Shown in pieces: positions 9,642 to 18,261 of a DNA stretch of 64,000 nt. The notes beneath the pieces are model-generated. The model saw only the letters and a program-made list of their open reading frames with translations. It was not told the DNA's origin and made no database searches. Every line of letters starts with the position of its first letter. Position 1 is the stretch's first letter. The stretch spans positions 62,001-126,000 of the forward strand of contig CAZSZO010000003.1 in NCBI GenBank assembly GCA_964611125.1, written 5' to 3'. This stretch comes from JAEUIX01 sp964611125. GTDB taxonomy: Bacteria > Planctomycetota > Phycisphaerae > Phycisphaerales > UBA1924. Position numbers and translations under genes: made by a program.

Positions 9642-10453
9642 CGTCCCACCTCCACAATGTTGTCTTTGTTCAGGGCCTTCCACGCCGCGTTCGAGCTCGG
9701 GCCGCCGAAGATCACCCCGTCAGGCCCGGCCGAGACGATCGCAAACGAACCCGACCGCATCCCCGCCCCGCTGTTGAGCCGCTCGCCCCAGTTGTCCTCG
9801 CTGGCGTCGAAGAGCGCCGCGGGGATGTTGGCCGACTTGATCTCGCCCGCCGCGGGGTTGAGCACCCCTTCGTCGAACTTCGGCTCAAGCGTCGGCTCCC
9901 ACCGGTAGTACCGCACCGGCGTGCCCCAGCGATCGACCAGTTGGGAATACGGGCCGAAGGGCCGCAGCCGCGTCGAGTCCCGGCTCAGGTCGAAGAACGG
10001 GTCGTTCCGCGGGGCCCCGCGGTCCCAGGTGCCGTCCTCGCGGGGCCGCCCCTGCCCGAACCCCGCGTACCCGTCGATGCCCCGGGGCATCGACCCCAGC
10101 AGGTAGACCGGCAGCGAGACGGTGCTGTACCGGGCCAGGCCCTGGTTCTGCAACGCCTCGCCCCCGATCACCCCGAAGCTGCCGTCTTCCAGCAGCGGCG
10201 GCAGAAACCCGAAAGTGTTCTTGAACTGCTCAACGCCGATCCGCAGAGAGCCCACAAACTGCCGCTCCGATGACTCCCGCGCCGAGCGGATCGCCCGCCC
10301 GACCACCACCGCCGTCAGCGACATCAGCACGATGACGATCGTCATCACGAAGACGACCTCGACCAGCGTGAAGGCCGGGCCCGTGCGCCCGCCCCGCGAA
10401 CTCCGCCCGCCGCGTCCGCCCACGATGTTCCGGATGTTCTGGTCCGTGTTCAT
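9638..10453 (-). CDS. gspG: GspG-like major pseudopilin
   Basis: Taking the ATG at 10453 gives 271 residues. Residues 26-46 read PAFTLVEVVFVMTIVIVLMSL, a prepilin N-terminus. Later VDRWGTPVRYY matches the DxWGxPxxY hallmark of GspG, and GSFAIVSAGPDGVIFGG matches the C-terminal S.GPDG..GG calcium site of major pseudopilins. GspG subunits polymerise into the periplasmic pseudopilus that pushes substrates through the secretin. A longer open frame upstream (to 11065) is antisense-like filler over gspF and is not used. The stop overlaps the ATG of the GspH-like gene. Confidence 0.82.
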   Translation of the reverse strand: MNTDQNIRNIVGGRGGRSSRGGRTGPAFTLVEVVFVMTIVIVLMSLTAVVVGRAIRSARESSERQFVGSLRIGVEQFKNTFGFLPPLLEDGSFGVIGGEALQNQGLARYSTVSLPVYLLGSMPRGIDGYAGFGQGRPREDGTWDRGAPRNDPFFDLSRDSTRLRPFGPYSQLVDRWGTPVRYYRWEPTLEPKFDEGVLNPAAGEIKSANIPAALFDASEDNWGERLNSGAGMRSGSFAIVSAGPDGVIFGGPSSNAAWKALNKDNIVEVGR

Positions 10454-10512
10454 ATGCGCCTCCAGACCGGGATCGCGGCCCGCGCCGCCCCCGGAGCTTG
10501 CCCAGCCCGTGC

Positions 10513-11796
10513 TCACAGACCGCCGCTCTGCAGCTTGTCGATGATCGCCACCAGCGGCATGAACATCGCGACCACGATGGTGCCCACGGCGCCGCCCAGG
10601 AAGAGCACCAGCATGGGCTCGATGAGCTTCACCATCGCCTGCACCGCCACGTCCACCTCTTCGTCGTAGTTGTCGGCGATCTTCAGCAGCATCGCGTCCA
10701 GGTCGCCCGTCTCCTCGCCCACGTCGATCATGTTCACCACGATCGAGTCGCACACCTTCGACTCGCGCAGCGGCACCGCGAACGTCTCGCCCTCGCGGAT
10801 GCTGTCGTGCACCTTCGTCAGGGCCTTCTCGAAGACGTAGTTGCCGCAGGTGTCGCGGGTGATCGCGATCGCCTCCAGAATCGGCACGCCGGCGTTGATC
10901 AGCGTCCCCAGCGTCCGCGTGAACTTCGCCACCGTCGTCTTCTTGATCAGCGAGCCGATCACCGGGATCCAGATCACCAGCGTGTCGGTCAGGGCCCGCC
11001 CCGGCTTGCCCTTGCGGGCCAGCTTCAGCGTCACGAAGATGATGATCGGCGAGAAGATGATCCACACCGCCCCGGGGATGCTCTGGCCTGGGTTCTTCCC
11101 CGCCATCCAGCTCGAGGTGTTGATCAGGAACGTCGTCAGCGCCGGCATCGTCACGCCGAACTCGCCGAAGATCTCCTTGAACTTCGGGATGATGATGATC
11201 ATGATGAACATCACGATCAGCACCGCCACCGTCACCACCACCACGGGATAGACCATGGCGCCGATCACCTTGCGCTTCAGCCGCTGCGCCTTCTCCATGA
11301 ACTCCGCCAGGCGCTGCAGGATGATGTCCAGCACGCCGCCGATCTCACCGGCGTTCACCATCTTCACGTACAGCCGGTTGAAGGCGCCGGGGTGCTTCGA
11401 CATCGCCTCTGACAAGCTCGACCCGCCCTCGACATCCTCCGACACCTGCTGCAGCACGCCCTTGAGCTTCCCGGGCTTGAGCTGCTCCTCGAGAATCTGC
11501 AGCGAGCGCAGCAGCGGCAGGCCCGCGTCCTGAAGCGTCGAGAGCTGGCGCGTGAACGTCGTGAGCTGCTTGGCCGAGACGCCGCCGAAGCTCAGCCCGC
11601 CGCCGCTCTTGCGCTTCTTCTTCTTGGTGAAGTCCTCGCCGCCCTTCTTGACGACGCCCTTCTGCTCGCGCACCGAGGTCGGGAAGAAACCCTGCTGCTT
11701 GATCTTCTGGATCGCTTCCTCGCTCGAGCCCGCCTCGATCGACCCCTTCTGGGCCTTGCCCGATGCGTTGAGCGCCTCGTACGTAAACGTCGCCAT
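10513..11796 (-). CDS. gspF: GspF/PilC inner-membrane platform protein
   Basis: The 427-residue product begins MATFTYEALNASGKAQKG, the classical start of the GspF/PilC family. Two T2SSF helical domains follow (about 75-195 and 280-400), each with the pattern FTRQLSTLQDAGLPLLRSL / FTRTLGTLINAGVPILEAI. Hydrophobic segments lie near 170-200, 235-255 and 395-420, as expected for a three-pass inner-membrane protein. It links the cytoplasmic ATPase to the pilus assembly. A Lys-rich patch (KKKKRKSGGG, about 58-68) separates the N-terminal cap from the first domain. Length and motifs are typical, so the call is firm. It lies 59 bases before the GspG-like gene in the same direction. Confidence 0.93.
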   Translation of the reverse strand: MATFTYEALNASGKAQKGSIEAGSSEEAIQKIKQQGFFPTSVREQKGVVKKGGEDFTKKKKRKSGGGLSFGGVSAKQLTTFTRQLSTLQDAGLPLLRSLQILEEQLKPGKLKGVLQQVSEDVEGGSSLSEAMSKHPGAFNRLYVKMVNAGEIGGVLDIILQRLAEFMEKAQRLKRKVIGAMVYPVVVVTVAVLIVMFIMIIIIPKFKEIFGEFGVTMPALTTFLINTSSWMAGKNPGQSIPGAVWIIFSPIIIFVTLKLARKGKPGRALTDTLVIWIPVIGSLIKKTTVAKFTRTLGTLINAGVPILEAIAITRDTCGNYVFEKALTKVHDSIREGETFAVPLRESKVCDSIVVNMIDVGEETGDLDAMLLKIADNYDEEVDVAVQAMVKLIEPMLVLFLGGAVGTIVVAMFMPLVAIIDKLQSGGL

Positions 11797-12061
11797 GGCC
11801 TGTCTCCGCTGAGAATGCCCTCGAGCTCTTGGTCAATCCGCCTCGCCCCCGCCGCCTCGACCACACCCCAACACCACCCCCCAACACCACCCCCCAACAC
11901 CACCCCCACGAGACCCGGTCACTCAAACCCACCCACACCCCGCAACCCCACCCTGAGGCCAGCCCACAAGCACCCAGCCGCCGCCACCCGCCGTACTCGT
12001 CACTGTTCAGTCTTCACCCGTGACTCATTGCTCGTGACTCGTGACTCGTGACTCGTCACTC
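11797..12061. repeat. Intergenic simple tandem repeats between ATPase and gspF
   Basis: This 265-base gap holds two short tandem arrays. A 13-base unit CAACACCACCCCC occurs three times at 11869-11907. A heptamer GTGACTC occurs three times in tandem at 12034-12054, with an extra copy at 12020-12026, just after the stop codon of the ATPase gene. I see no hairpin terminator or gene in the gap. Confidence 0.8.
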
Positions 12062-13804
12062 CTACTCGTCGCCCATCGTCTCGCGCGTCACCTCGTCGAT
12101 CGTCGTCAGGCCCTCGTAGATCGCCAGCAGGCCGCACTCCCGCAGCGTCCGCATGCCGTTCCGCTTGGCCTCGTCGCGCAGCACGTTCGTGCTCGCCTTC
12201 TTCATGATCAGGTCGCGCATCGTGTCGTTGACGCCCATGATCTCAAAGAGCGCCATCCGGCCCCGATACCCCGACCCGTAGCAGTTGTCGCACCCCTTGC
12301 CCTGGAAGAACTTCCGCCCCGCCGTCGCCTCGCGCGTCAGCGACAGCTCCATCAGCTGCTCGTCATTGGGGTCGAAGGGCGCCTTGCACTTCGGGCAGAT
12401 CGTCCGGGCCAGCCGCTGGGCCACGATCCCCTCCATCGTCGCCGTCAGCAGGAACGGCTCGACCCCCAGGTCCACCAGACGGATCACGCTCGACGGCGCG
12501 TCGTTGGTGTGCAGAGTCGTCAGCACCAGGTGGCCCGTCAGCGACGCCTGCACCGCGATGTTCGCCGTCTCCAGGTCGCGGATCTCACCCACCAGGATGA
12601 TGTCGGGATCCTGACGCAGGAAGCTCCGCAGCAGCTTCGCAAACGTCGTCTCCGTCTCCAGGTTCACCTGGCACTGGCACAGCCCGTCAATGTCGTACTC
12701 AACCGGGTCCTCCGCAGTGAGGATCTTCGTCTCCACGTCGTTGAGCGCCATCAGCGCCGCGTACAGCGTCGTGGTCTTTCCGCTGCCCGTCGGCCCCGTC
12801 ACGATCACAATCCCGTTGGGCTTGTTGATCAGCACCCGAAACGTCTCGAGGTCATCCTCACGAAGCCCGATCCGGTCGAGCTGCAGCTTCACGTTGCTCC
12901 GGTCCAGCACACGCATCACCACGCTCTCGCCATGCATGGTCGGCAAGACCGACACGCGCAGGTCCACCGGCGCCCCGCCCAGCGTCAGCTCGATACGCCC
13001 GTCCTGCGGCAGCCGCCGCTCGGCGATATCCAGCTTCGCCATGACCTTCACGCGGCTCGTGATCGCCGGCCCCAGCTCCTTCGGCGGCGGAACCATCTCG
13101 TACAGCACACCGTCGATCCGGTACCGCATCTTGAACTCGTCCTCGAACGGCTCAAAGTGGATGTCGCTCGCCTTATCCTTGATCGCCTGCATCAGGACCA
13201 GGTTCAGCAGCTTGATCACCTTGTTGTCGTTCGCGGCGTCCATCACCGCGTCCAGATCAATCGACGCCCCGCCCTTGCTCTGCGAGAGCGCCTTGAGCTT
13301 GTCGTCCTTGGCCAGCTCCGACACCACGTCGGTCACCGACTCCTTCTTCGAGAAATGCTTCTTGATCAGCGCGTCGATCGCCGCGCCATCCCCCACCACC
13401 GCCTCCACGTTGAACCCCATCAGCAACCGCAAATCGTCCACGGCCCGGAAATTGTCCGGGGACTTCATCGCAATCTTCAGCTTCTTCCCGTTCGGGCTGT
13501 ACGCCACCGGGACCACCTGGTACGCCTGCACCGACTCAGCCGGGATCGAGTCCTTCGCCTCGCTGGGAATCTCAAAACCCGTCAGGTCCATGTACCCCAG
13601 CCCCGCCTGCGCCGCCAGCCCCTCATCGATATCCTTGCTCGCGCAATAACCGAGCTCGACCAGCAACTGGCCGATGGGCACCTTGCGGGTCTTCTGGATC
13701 GCCAGCGCCTCGTGGACACGCTCGCGCGTGGTCTTCCCCAGCTTGGCCAAGATCCGGCCAAGCTTGCGACCCTTCATCTCTTGCAGATCGGCCTGAGTCA
13801 CCAT
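12062..13804 (-). CDS. PilB/GspE-type assembly ATPase (first copy)
   Basis: Starting at the ATG at 13804 (GGAGG 10 bases upstream) gives 580 residues beginning MVTQADLQEMKGRKLG. The N-terminal part is a MshEN-like domain. The C-terminal motor has Walker A GPTGSGKTTTLYAAL (about residues 333-347), Asp box EDPVEYDIDG, Walker B ILVGEIRDLET and His box LTTLHTNDAPS. A tetracysteine zinc site (CPKCKAPF ... GCDNCYGSG) follows, as in PilB and GspE. The protein is the cytoplasmic hexameric motor that powers pilin or pseudopilin extrusion. PilB and GspE are hard to separate by motif. The presence of pilT nearby argues for a pilus, and the gspG-K set argues for type II secretion. Confidence 0.9.
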   Translation of the reverse strand: MVTQADLQEMKGRKLGRILAKLGKTTRERVHEALAIQKTRKVPIGQLLVELGYCASKDIDEGLAAQAGLGYMDLTGFEIPSEAKDSIPAESVQAYQVVPVAYSPNGKKLKIAMKSPDNFRAVDDLRLLMGFNVEAVVGDGAAIDALIKKHFSKKESVTDVVSELAKDDKLKALSQSKGGASIDLDAVMDAANDNKVIKLLNLVLMQAIKDKASDIHFEPFEDEFKMRYRIDGVLYEMVPPPKELGPAITSRVKVMAKLDIAERRLPQDGRIELTLGGAPVDLRVSVLPTMHGESVVMRVLDRSNVKLQLDRIGLREDDLETFRVLINKPNGIVIVTGPTGSGKTTTLYAALMALNDVETKILTAEDPVEYDIDGLCQCQVNLETETTFAKLLRSFLRQDPDIILVGEIRDLETANIAVQASLTGHLVLTTLHTNDAPSSVIRLVDLGVEPFLLTATMEGIVAQRLARTICPKCKAPFDPNDEQLMELSLTREATAGRKFFQGKGCDNCYGSGYRGRMALFEIMGVNDTMRDLIMKKASTNVLRDEAKRNGMRTLRECGLLAIYEGLTTIDEVTRETMGDE

Positions 13805-14023
13805 ACGGCGAACGCCTCCGCAGACACGAGCGGCCCAGCCCGGTTCAAGCCGTGCTGGGCCCCCATTGTCTGATCGCAAAGGATAACCGCTCGGTTCCGC
13901 ACAGGAACCCGGAAGAACGGCGTTTTTTGATACGACACTACGTTTTCAAGACGAATGAGGCCCCGGGAGCACGCCAAACGCAGACCAATCACCGGCCCCA
14001 GACGGGCTCCCTCACCCGTCCGA

Positions 14024-15148
14024 TCACCGGCCGCCGGTGTCCACGTCCTCGTTGTCCAGGTCCGCGCGGCCCACGCTTCGGCCCAGTCGGTGCACCTTGT
14101 CACGCAGGGCGCCCGGCTCCTTGCTGCGGTCGATCATCTCCTCAGCGGAGATCTTCCCGGCCATGTAGTGCGTCCACAGGTGGTCGTCCAGGAGCTGCAT
14201 ACCGAACTTCTTCCCAGTCTGAATACTGGAATCGATTCGGTAGGTCTTTCCCTCACGGATCAGGTTGGCGATCGCGGGCGTCACCACCAGGAACTCGTAC
14301 GCCGCGACCACGCCAGGCTGGTCAATCCGGGGCAGCAGGGCCTGGCTCAGCACGCAGATGAGCGCCGTGGAGAGCTGCACCCTGATCTGGTTCTGTTGGG
14401 ATACCGGGAAGGCGTCCACGACGCGGTCGATCGTCTTCGCCGCGCCGGTGGTGTGCAGCGTGGCGAACACCAAGTGGCCCGTCTCGGCGGCCCGAATGGC
14501 GGCCTCAATGGTCTCGAGATCGCGCATTTCGCCGACCAGGATGCAGTCAGGGTCCGACCGCAGCACGCGCCGCAGCGCCTCGGCGAAGCTCGGGCAATCC
14601 GTCCCGATCTCGCGCTGGTTGACGATCGACTTCTTGTGATAGTGGTAGTACTCGATCGGGTCTTCCATGGTCACCAGGTGGCGATCCATGGTCTGGTTGA
14701 TGAAGTCGAGCATGGTCGCCAGCGAGGTCGTCTTGCCCGAACCGGTCGGACCGGTCACCAGGAAGAGCCCGCGGGGCCGCCGGATCAACTCCTTGCAGAT
14801 GTCGGGCAGACCGATCTGCTCGAACGTCAGGAGTTTGCTCGGGATGAGGCGGCAGACGATGGCGAGGTCGCCGCGCTGCTTGAAGATCGAGACGCGGAAC
14901 CGGGCCGCGTCGCCGTAGGAGAAGCCGAAGTCGCACCCGCCGCGCTCCTGCAGTTCCTGCTGCCGCTGCTCGGGCGTGATCGCCTTCATGAGGGCGACCA
15001 TGTCGTCAGAGGCGAGGATTTTGGTCTTGAGGTCGCGCAGGTGGCCGTGCAGGCGGAGGGTGGGCATCCGGCCCACCGTGAGGTGAAGGTCGGAGGCGTT
15101 GAGCTTGACCACCGTGTCGAGCAGGCGGTCCATCTGGATCGTGGACAT
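14024..15148 (-). CDS. pilT: PilT-type retraction ATPase
   Basis: A 374-residue protein of normal PilT length. It opens with the PilT-like N-domain (ASDLHLTVGRMPTLRLHG, residues 18-35). Then come Walker A GPTGSGKTT at 133-141, Asp box TMEDPIEYYH, Walker B ILVGEMRDLET and His box ATLHTTGAAKTIDR, the last with the PilT-specific TTGA-KTIDR form. There is no tetracysteine site, unlike PilB. PilT drives pilus depolymerisation and twitching. It lies between two assembly ATPases in the same direction, so the cluster probably makes a retractable pilus or a hybrid machine. A GAGG precedes the ATG. The tail (after about 350) is charged and not conserved. Confidence 0.92.
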   Translation of the reverse strand: MSTIQMDRLLDTVVKLNASDLHLTVGRMPTLRLHGHLRDLKTKILASDDMVALMKAITPEQRQQELQERGGCDFGFSYGDAARFRVSIFKQRGDLAIVCRLIPSKLLTFEQIGLPDICKELIRRPRGLFLVTGPTGSGKTTSLATMLDFINQTMDRHLVTMEDPIEYYHYHKKSIVNQREIGTDCPSFAEALRRVLRSDPDCILVGEMRDLETIEAAIRAAETGHLVFATLHTTGAAKTIDRVVDAFPVSQQNQIRVQLSTALICVLSQALLPRIDQPGVVAAYEFLVVTPAIANLIREGKTYRIDSSIQTGKKFGMQLLDDHLWTHYMAGKISAEEMIDRSKEPGALRDKVHRLGRSVGRADLDNEDVDTGGR

Positions 15149-15193
15149 GACGGGACCTCACAAAGGGGAGCGATGTTGGCGGGCCGGGGGAAC

Positions 15194-16912
15194 TCAGCCC
15201 CCCAGGCCCTCGACCTGGGTCGAGCGAGCGACTTCATCAGGAGACGTGGCGCCCTTGAGCACCTTGAGCTTGCCGTCCTCGACCAGCGTCCGCATGCCGT
15301 TGGCGATGGCCGCCTGACGGATCTTCGTCAGCGGCTCCTGCCGGAAGGCCATCTCGCGGATCTCGGTGGTCATGAACATCATCTCGAAAATCGCCTTGCG
15401 CCCGCGGTACCCCGTGCGGTTGCAGTTGTCGCACCCCACCGGCTTGTGCACCTTCCCCACCGCCTCCTCGGGCGTGATGCCCACCAGCGAGAGGTACTTG
15501 TGATCCGGCTCGGGGTCGACCGCCTTGCACTTGGGGCACAGCATGCGGATGAGCCGCTGCGCCATGATCGCCTGGATCGCCGACGCCACCAGGAAGGGCT
15601 TCACGCCCATGTCCGTCAGACGCGTGATCGCCGACGGCGCGTCGTTGGTGTGCAGCGTCGAGAACACCAGGTGGCCCGTGAGCGCCGCCTGAATCGCGAT
15701 CTCCGCCACTTCACGGTCGCGGATTTCGCCCACCAGGATGATGTTGGGCGCCTGGCGGAGCATCGTCTTGAGGATCTCTTTGAACCCCAGCCCGATCTTC
15801 TCGCGCACCTGACACTGGTTGATCCCGCGGAAGTTGTACTCGATCGGGTCCTCGGCCGTGATGATCTTCTTGTCCGGCCGGTTCAGCACGTCCAGGGCCG
15901 AGTACAGCGTCGTCGTCTTGCCCGAGCCCGTCGGCCCCGTCACCAGGAAGATGCCGTTGGGCCGCCGGATGATCTTGTTGAACTGGGCGAGGTTGTCCTC
16001 CTCAAAGCCCAGGTTCACGAGACCGATCTTGACGCTGTCGGGGCGCAGAATACGCAGCACCACGCTCTCGCCGTGGTACGCCGGGCACGCCGAAACGCGG
16101 AAGTCGATCGGGTCCGGATCGACCTGGATCTTGATGCGGCCGTCCTGCGGCGTCCGCTTCTCGGCGATGTTCATCCCCGCCGTCAGCTTCAGGCGGCTCA
16201 GGATCGCGTTCTGCATGCGCTTGGGCAGATTGTCGCGCTCCATGCACACGCCGTCGATGCGGTACCGCAGCCGCACGCGGTCGCCCATCGGCTCCACGTG
16301 GATATCGCTGGCCCGCATCTTCACCGCCTCCGTCAGGATGCGGTTCACCAGCCGGACGATCGGCGCGTCCTCGCTGGCGATGTCGATCGACTTGTCCACC
16401 GACCGGTCCACCGAGCGGTCGACCGACTTGTCGATCGACTCCGACACCAGGCTCTGGCTGGCGTCCACCTGCTTGACCTGCTTGAGGTTCTTCTCGATGA
16501 AGTTCTTGATCTGCGACTTCGACGACAGCCGCAGGTCCAGCTCGGAGTTCAGCCGGAACCGCAGCATGTCCTGCACTTCAAGGTCGTTGGGTTCATGAAC
16601 AATGAGCGTGATCCGCCCGTTGTTCTTGCCCATCGGCAGGATCATGTGCTTCTTGATCAGCTCCTCGGGGATCAGCTTCGGATTGACCTGATTCGCCACC
16701 CCGTTGGACCCGAGATCCACATACTCCATGTTGAACTGGTTCGCCAGCGCCTTGGCCACCTGGTCCTCGGTGCACAGCCCCATCTCGACCAGCGCATCCC
16801 CGAGCTTCTTGCCCGTGCCGCGAGACTTCACCTGGGCTTGGTCGACTTGCTCGAGCGTGACCATGCCCCAGCCGACGAGGATGTCACCGAGTTTCTTGCG
16901 GGATCGTGCCAT
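15194..16912 (-). CDS. PilB/GspE-type assembly ATPase (second copy)
   Basis: The ATG at 16912 gives 572 residues starting MARSRKKLGDILVGWGMVTL, the usual MshEN start. An open frame upstream to 17140 lacks family similarity and is not used. Walker A GPTGSGKTTTLYSAL lies near 320-335, followed by EDPIEYNFRG, ILVGEIRDREV and STLHTNDAPS, then a zinc site CPKCKAV ... GCDNCNRTGYRG. It differs clearly in sequence from the ATPase at 12062-13804, so the two are old paralogues. Between the N-domain and the motor is a tetrapeptide repeat, (S[VI]D[KR]) about five times (near residues 157-178), probably a flexible linker. It is the first gene of the cluster in transcription order. Confidence 0.9.
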   Translation of the reverse strand: MARSRKKLGDILVGWGMVTLEQVDQAQVKSRGTGKKLGDALVEMGLCTEDQVAKALANQFNMEYVDLGSNGVANQVNPKLIPEELIKKHMILPMGKNNGRITLIVHEPNDLEVQDMLRFRLNSELDLRLSSKSQIKNFIEKNLKQVKQVDASQSLVSESIDKSVDRSVDRSVDKSIDIASEDAPIVRLVNRILTEAVKMRASDIHVEPMGDRVRLRYRIDGVCMERDNLPKRMQNAILSRLKLTAGMNIAEKRTPQDGRIKIQVDPDPIDFRVSACPAYHGESVVLRILRPDSVKIGLVNLGFEEDNLAQFNKIIRRPNGIFLVTGPTGSGKTTTLYSALDVLNRPDKKIITAEDPIEYNFRGINQCQVREKIGLGFKEILKTMLRQAPNIILVGEIRDREVAEIAIQAALTGHLVFSTLHTNDAPSAITRLTDMGVKPFLVASAIQAIMAQRLIRMLCPKCKAVDPEPDHKYLSLVGITPEEAVGKVHKPVGCDNCNRTGYRGRKAIFEMMFMTTEIREMAFRQEPLTKIRQAAIANGMRTLVEDGKLKVLKGATSPDEVARSTQVEGLGG

Positions 16913-17418
16913 GGCCTTGGTTCGATGAAAGCGACCGCATCGCGGGCGAAGGGTGGAGGTGGGGGCGGAGAGCGAAAGCGTTCCAACCGACCGAGCGTTC
17001 AAACCGAACTCTGACCGGGCTCCGGGCCAGCGCCGCCAGACTGCCCAACTTGGCCAACTCAACCAACGTGGGGAGATAGCATAGTCGCCCGCCGACGGTC
17101 GTTCCGAACGCAGCCGCTCGCCAACGACGCCCGAACCCACGCTCCTCTACACGCGGCCGCCCGCCCGCCCGCCGCCTTCCTCACGCCGCCCGCTCAACCG
17201 CGGAAACGCCCGGCACTCCAGCGCTCGCCACCCCGGCCCCGTCCCGTGCATCCCGGCGTGCACGCCCCCGTGAGCCCCCCCGGGCCCCCCCGAGTGCGCC
17301 GGGCCGCGACCCGGGCCCGCTAGACTCGCACCTTCGCCGCCACCCTGACCAGCGCCTGGCCCGGCGGTGAGGTTGCGGTCCGAAACGGCCCGCTCCCGCC
17401 CGGCATCGATCCCCGTAC
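16913..17418. other. Divergent intergenic region, pilus cluster / coaB
   Basis: About 500 bases separate the start of the pilus cluster (minus) from coaB (plus), so both promoters should lie here. On the plus strand, TAGACT at 17321-17326 is a possible -10 element with no clear -35. On the minus strand an ATGCTATC stretch near 17080 is an equally weak candidate. Runs of C and G near 17270-17300 are prominent. I see no gene or strong hairpin. Confidence 0.4.
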
Positions 17419-18261
17419 ATGCGTGCGAGCTTGACTGATTCTGCGACACCATCTCGCGACCCCCTGGTTTCATGTTCCCCAGGCCCCGGCGCCACCCCGG
17501 CGACGCCCACGCCCCCCATCCTCTCGACGCCTCCAGCTCCCTGGCCCCCTCCCGGCCAGTTCGGCAGCCGCAGACCGCGACTGCTGATCACCGCCGGGCC
17601 CACCCAGGAGCCCATCGATCAAGTCCGCTATATCGGAAACCGGTCGTCCGGGCGGGTAGGAATCGCCCTCGCTGACGTCGGGGCGGCCATGGGATGGCCC
17701 GTGACCCTTTTGCTGGGCCCGACGTCGCGAACCCCCTCCGATTCGCGGGTGCGCCTCGAACGGTTCCGCACCACCGCCGATTTGCAGACCCTGCTGAGAC
17801 TGCATTTCCCGCTCTCGGACGTGCTCATCATGGCCGCCGCAGTCGCCGACTATCGGCCGCTGCCCGCACCGCCTGAGGCCGATGGCAAGCTCCGCCGCTC
17901 AGCCGCCGGGCTCACCATCCACATGGAACCCACCCCTGACCTGCTCGCCGCGTGCGCCGCCGCCCGCAGGGCCGATCAGGTCCTGGTCGGCTTCGCGCTC
18001 GAGCCGCGCACACGCCTCATCGAATCCGCCCAGGCCAAGCTGCTGCGCAAATCCGTGGACTTCATCGTCGCCAACCCGCTCGAAACCATGGACGGCGAAA
18101 CCATCGAGGCGACCCTCGTCAGCCGCGTCGGCGCCAGCCCAGCCAGCCCAGGCCCCGTCGATAAGGCCGCGTTCGCACACTGGCTGCTTCGGCAAGTGGT
18201 TCCCGCTCCGGCTACCGTAGATGATGACACCGCCCCCCCCGTCCCCTCGCCGCCCCGGTAA
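17419..18261 (+). CDS. coaB: Stand-alone phosphopantothenoylcysteine synthetase (CoaB)
   Basis: The 280-residue product matches only the CoaB half of the usual CoaBC fusion. After a Pro-rich N-terminal stretch (1-50) comes LLITAGPTQEPIDQVRYIGN, then RSSGRVG, the nucleotide-binding signature. AAAVADYRP (about 136-144), VGFALE and a K.VDFIVAN segment follow. CoaB joins cysteine to 4'-phosphopantothenate (CTP- or ATP-dependent) in coenzyme A synthesis. No flavin-binding CoaC domain is present in or next to the gene, so the decarboxylase must be elsewhere. The last 41 bases overlap the next gene in another frame. The start is uncertain, because the first 50 residues look unconserved. Confidence 0.88.
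   Translation: MRASLTDSATPSRDPLVSCSPGPGATPATPTPPILSTPPAPWPPPGQFGSRRPRLLITAGPTQEPIDQVRYIGNRSSGRVGIALADVGAAMGWPVTLLLGPTSRTPSDSRVRLERFRTTADLQTLLRLHFPLSDVLIMAAAVADYRPLPAPPEADGKLRRSAAGLTIHMEPTPDLLAACAAARRADQVLVGFALEPRTRLIESAQAKLLRKSVDFIVANPLETMDGETIEATLVSRVGASPASPGPVDKAAFAHWLLRQVVPAPATVDDDTAPPVPSPPR

Noticed and set aside
9638..11065. N-terminal extension of the GspG-like frame to 11065
   Set aside because: The added 204 residues overlap gspF in another frame and are low-complexity. The ATG at 10453 gives the expected pilin leader.
17321..17326. TAGACT as the coaB promoter, with TAGGCT at 32378 as a shared element
   Set aside because: Both resemble TANNNT -10 boxes but lack a -35 match. Kept only as weak hints.
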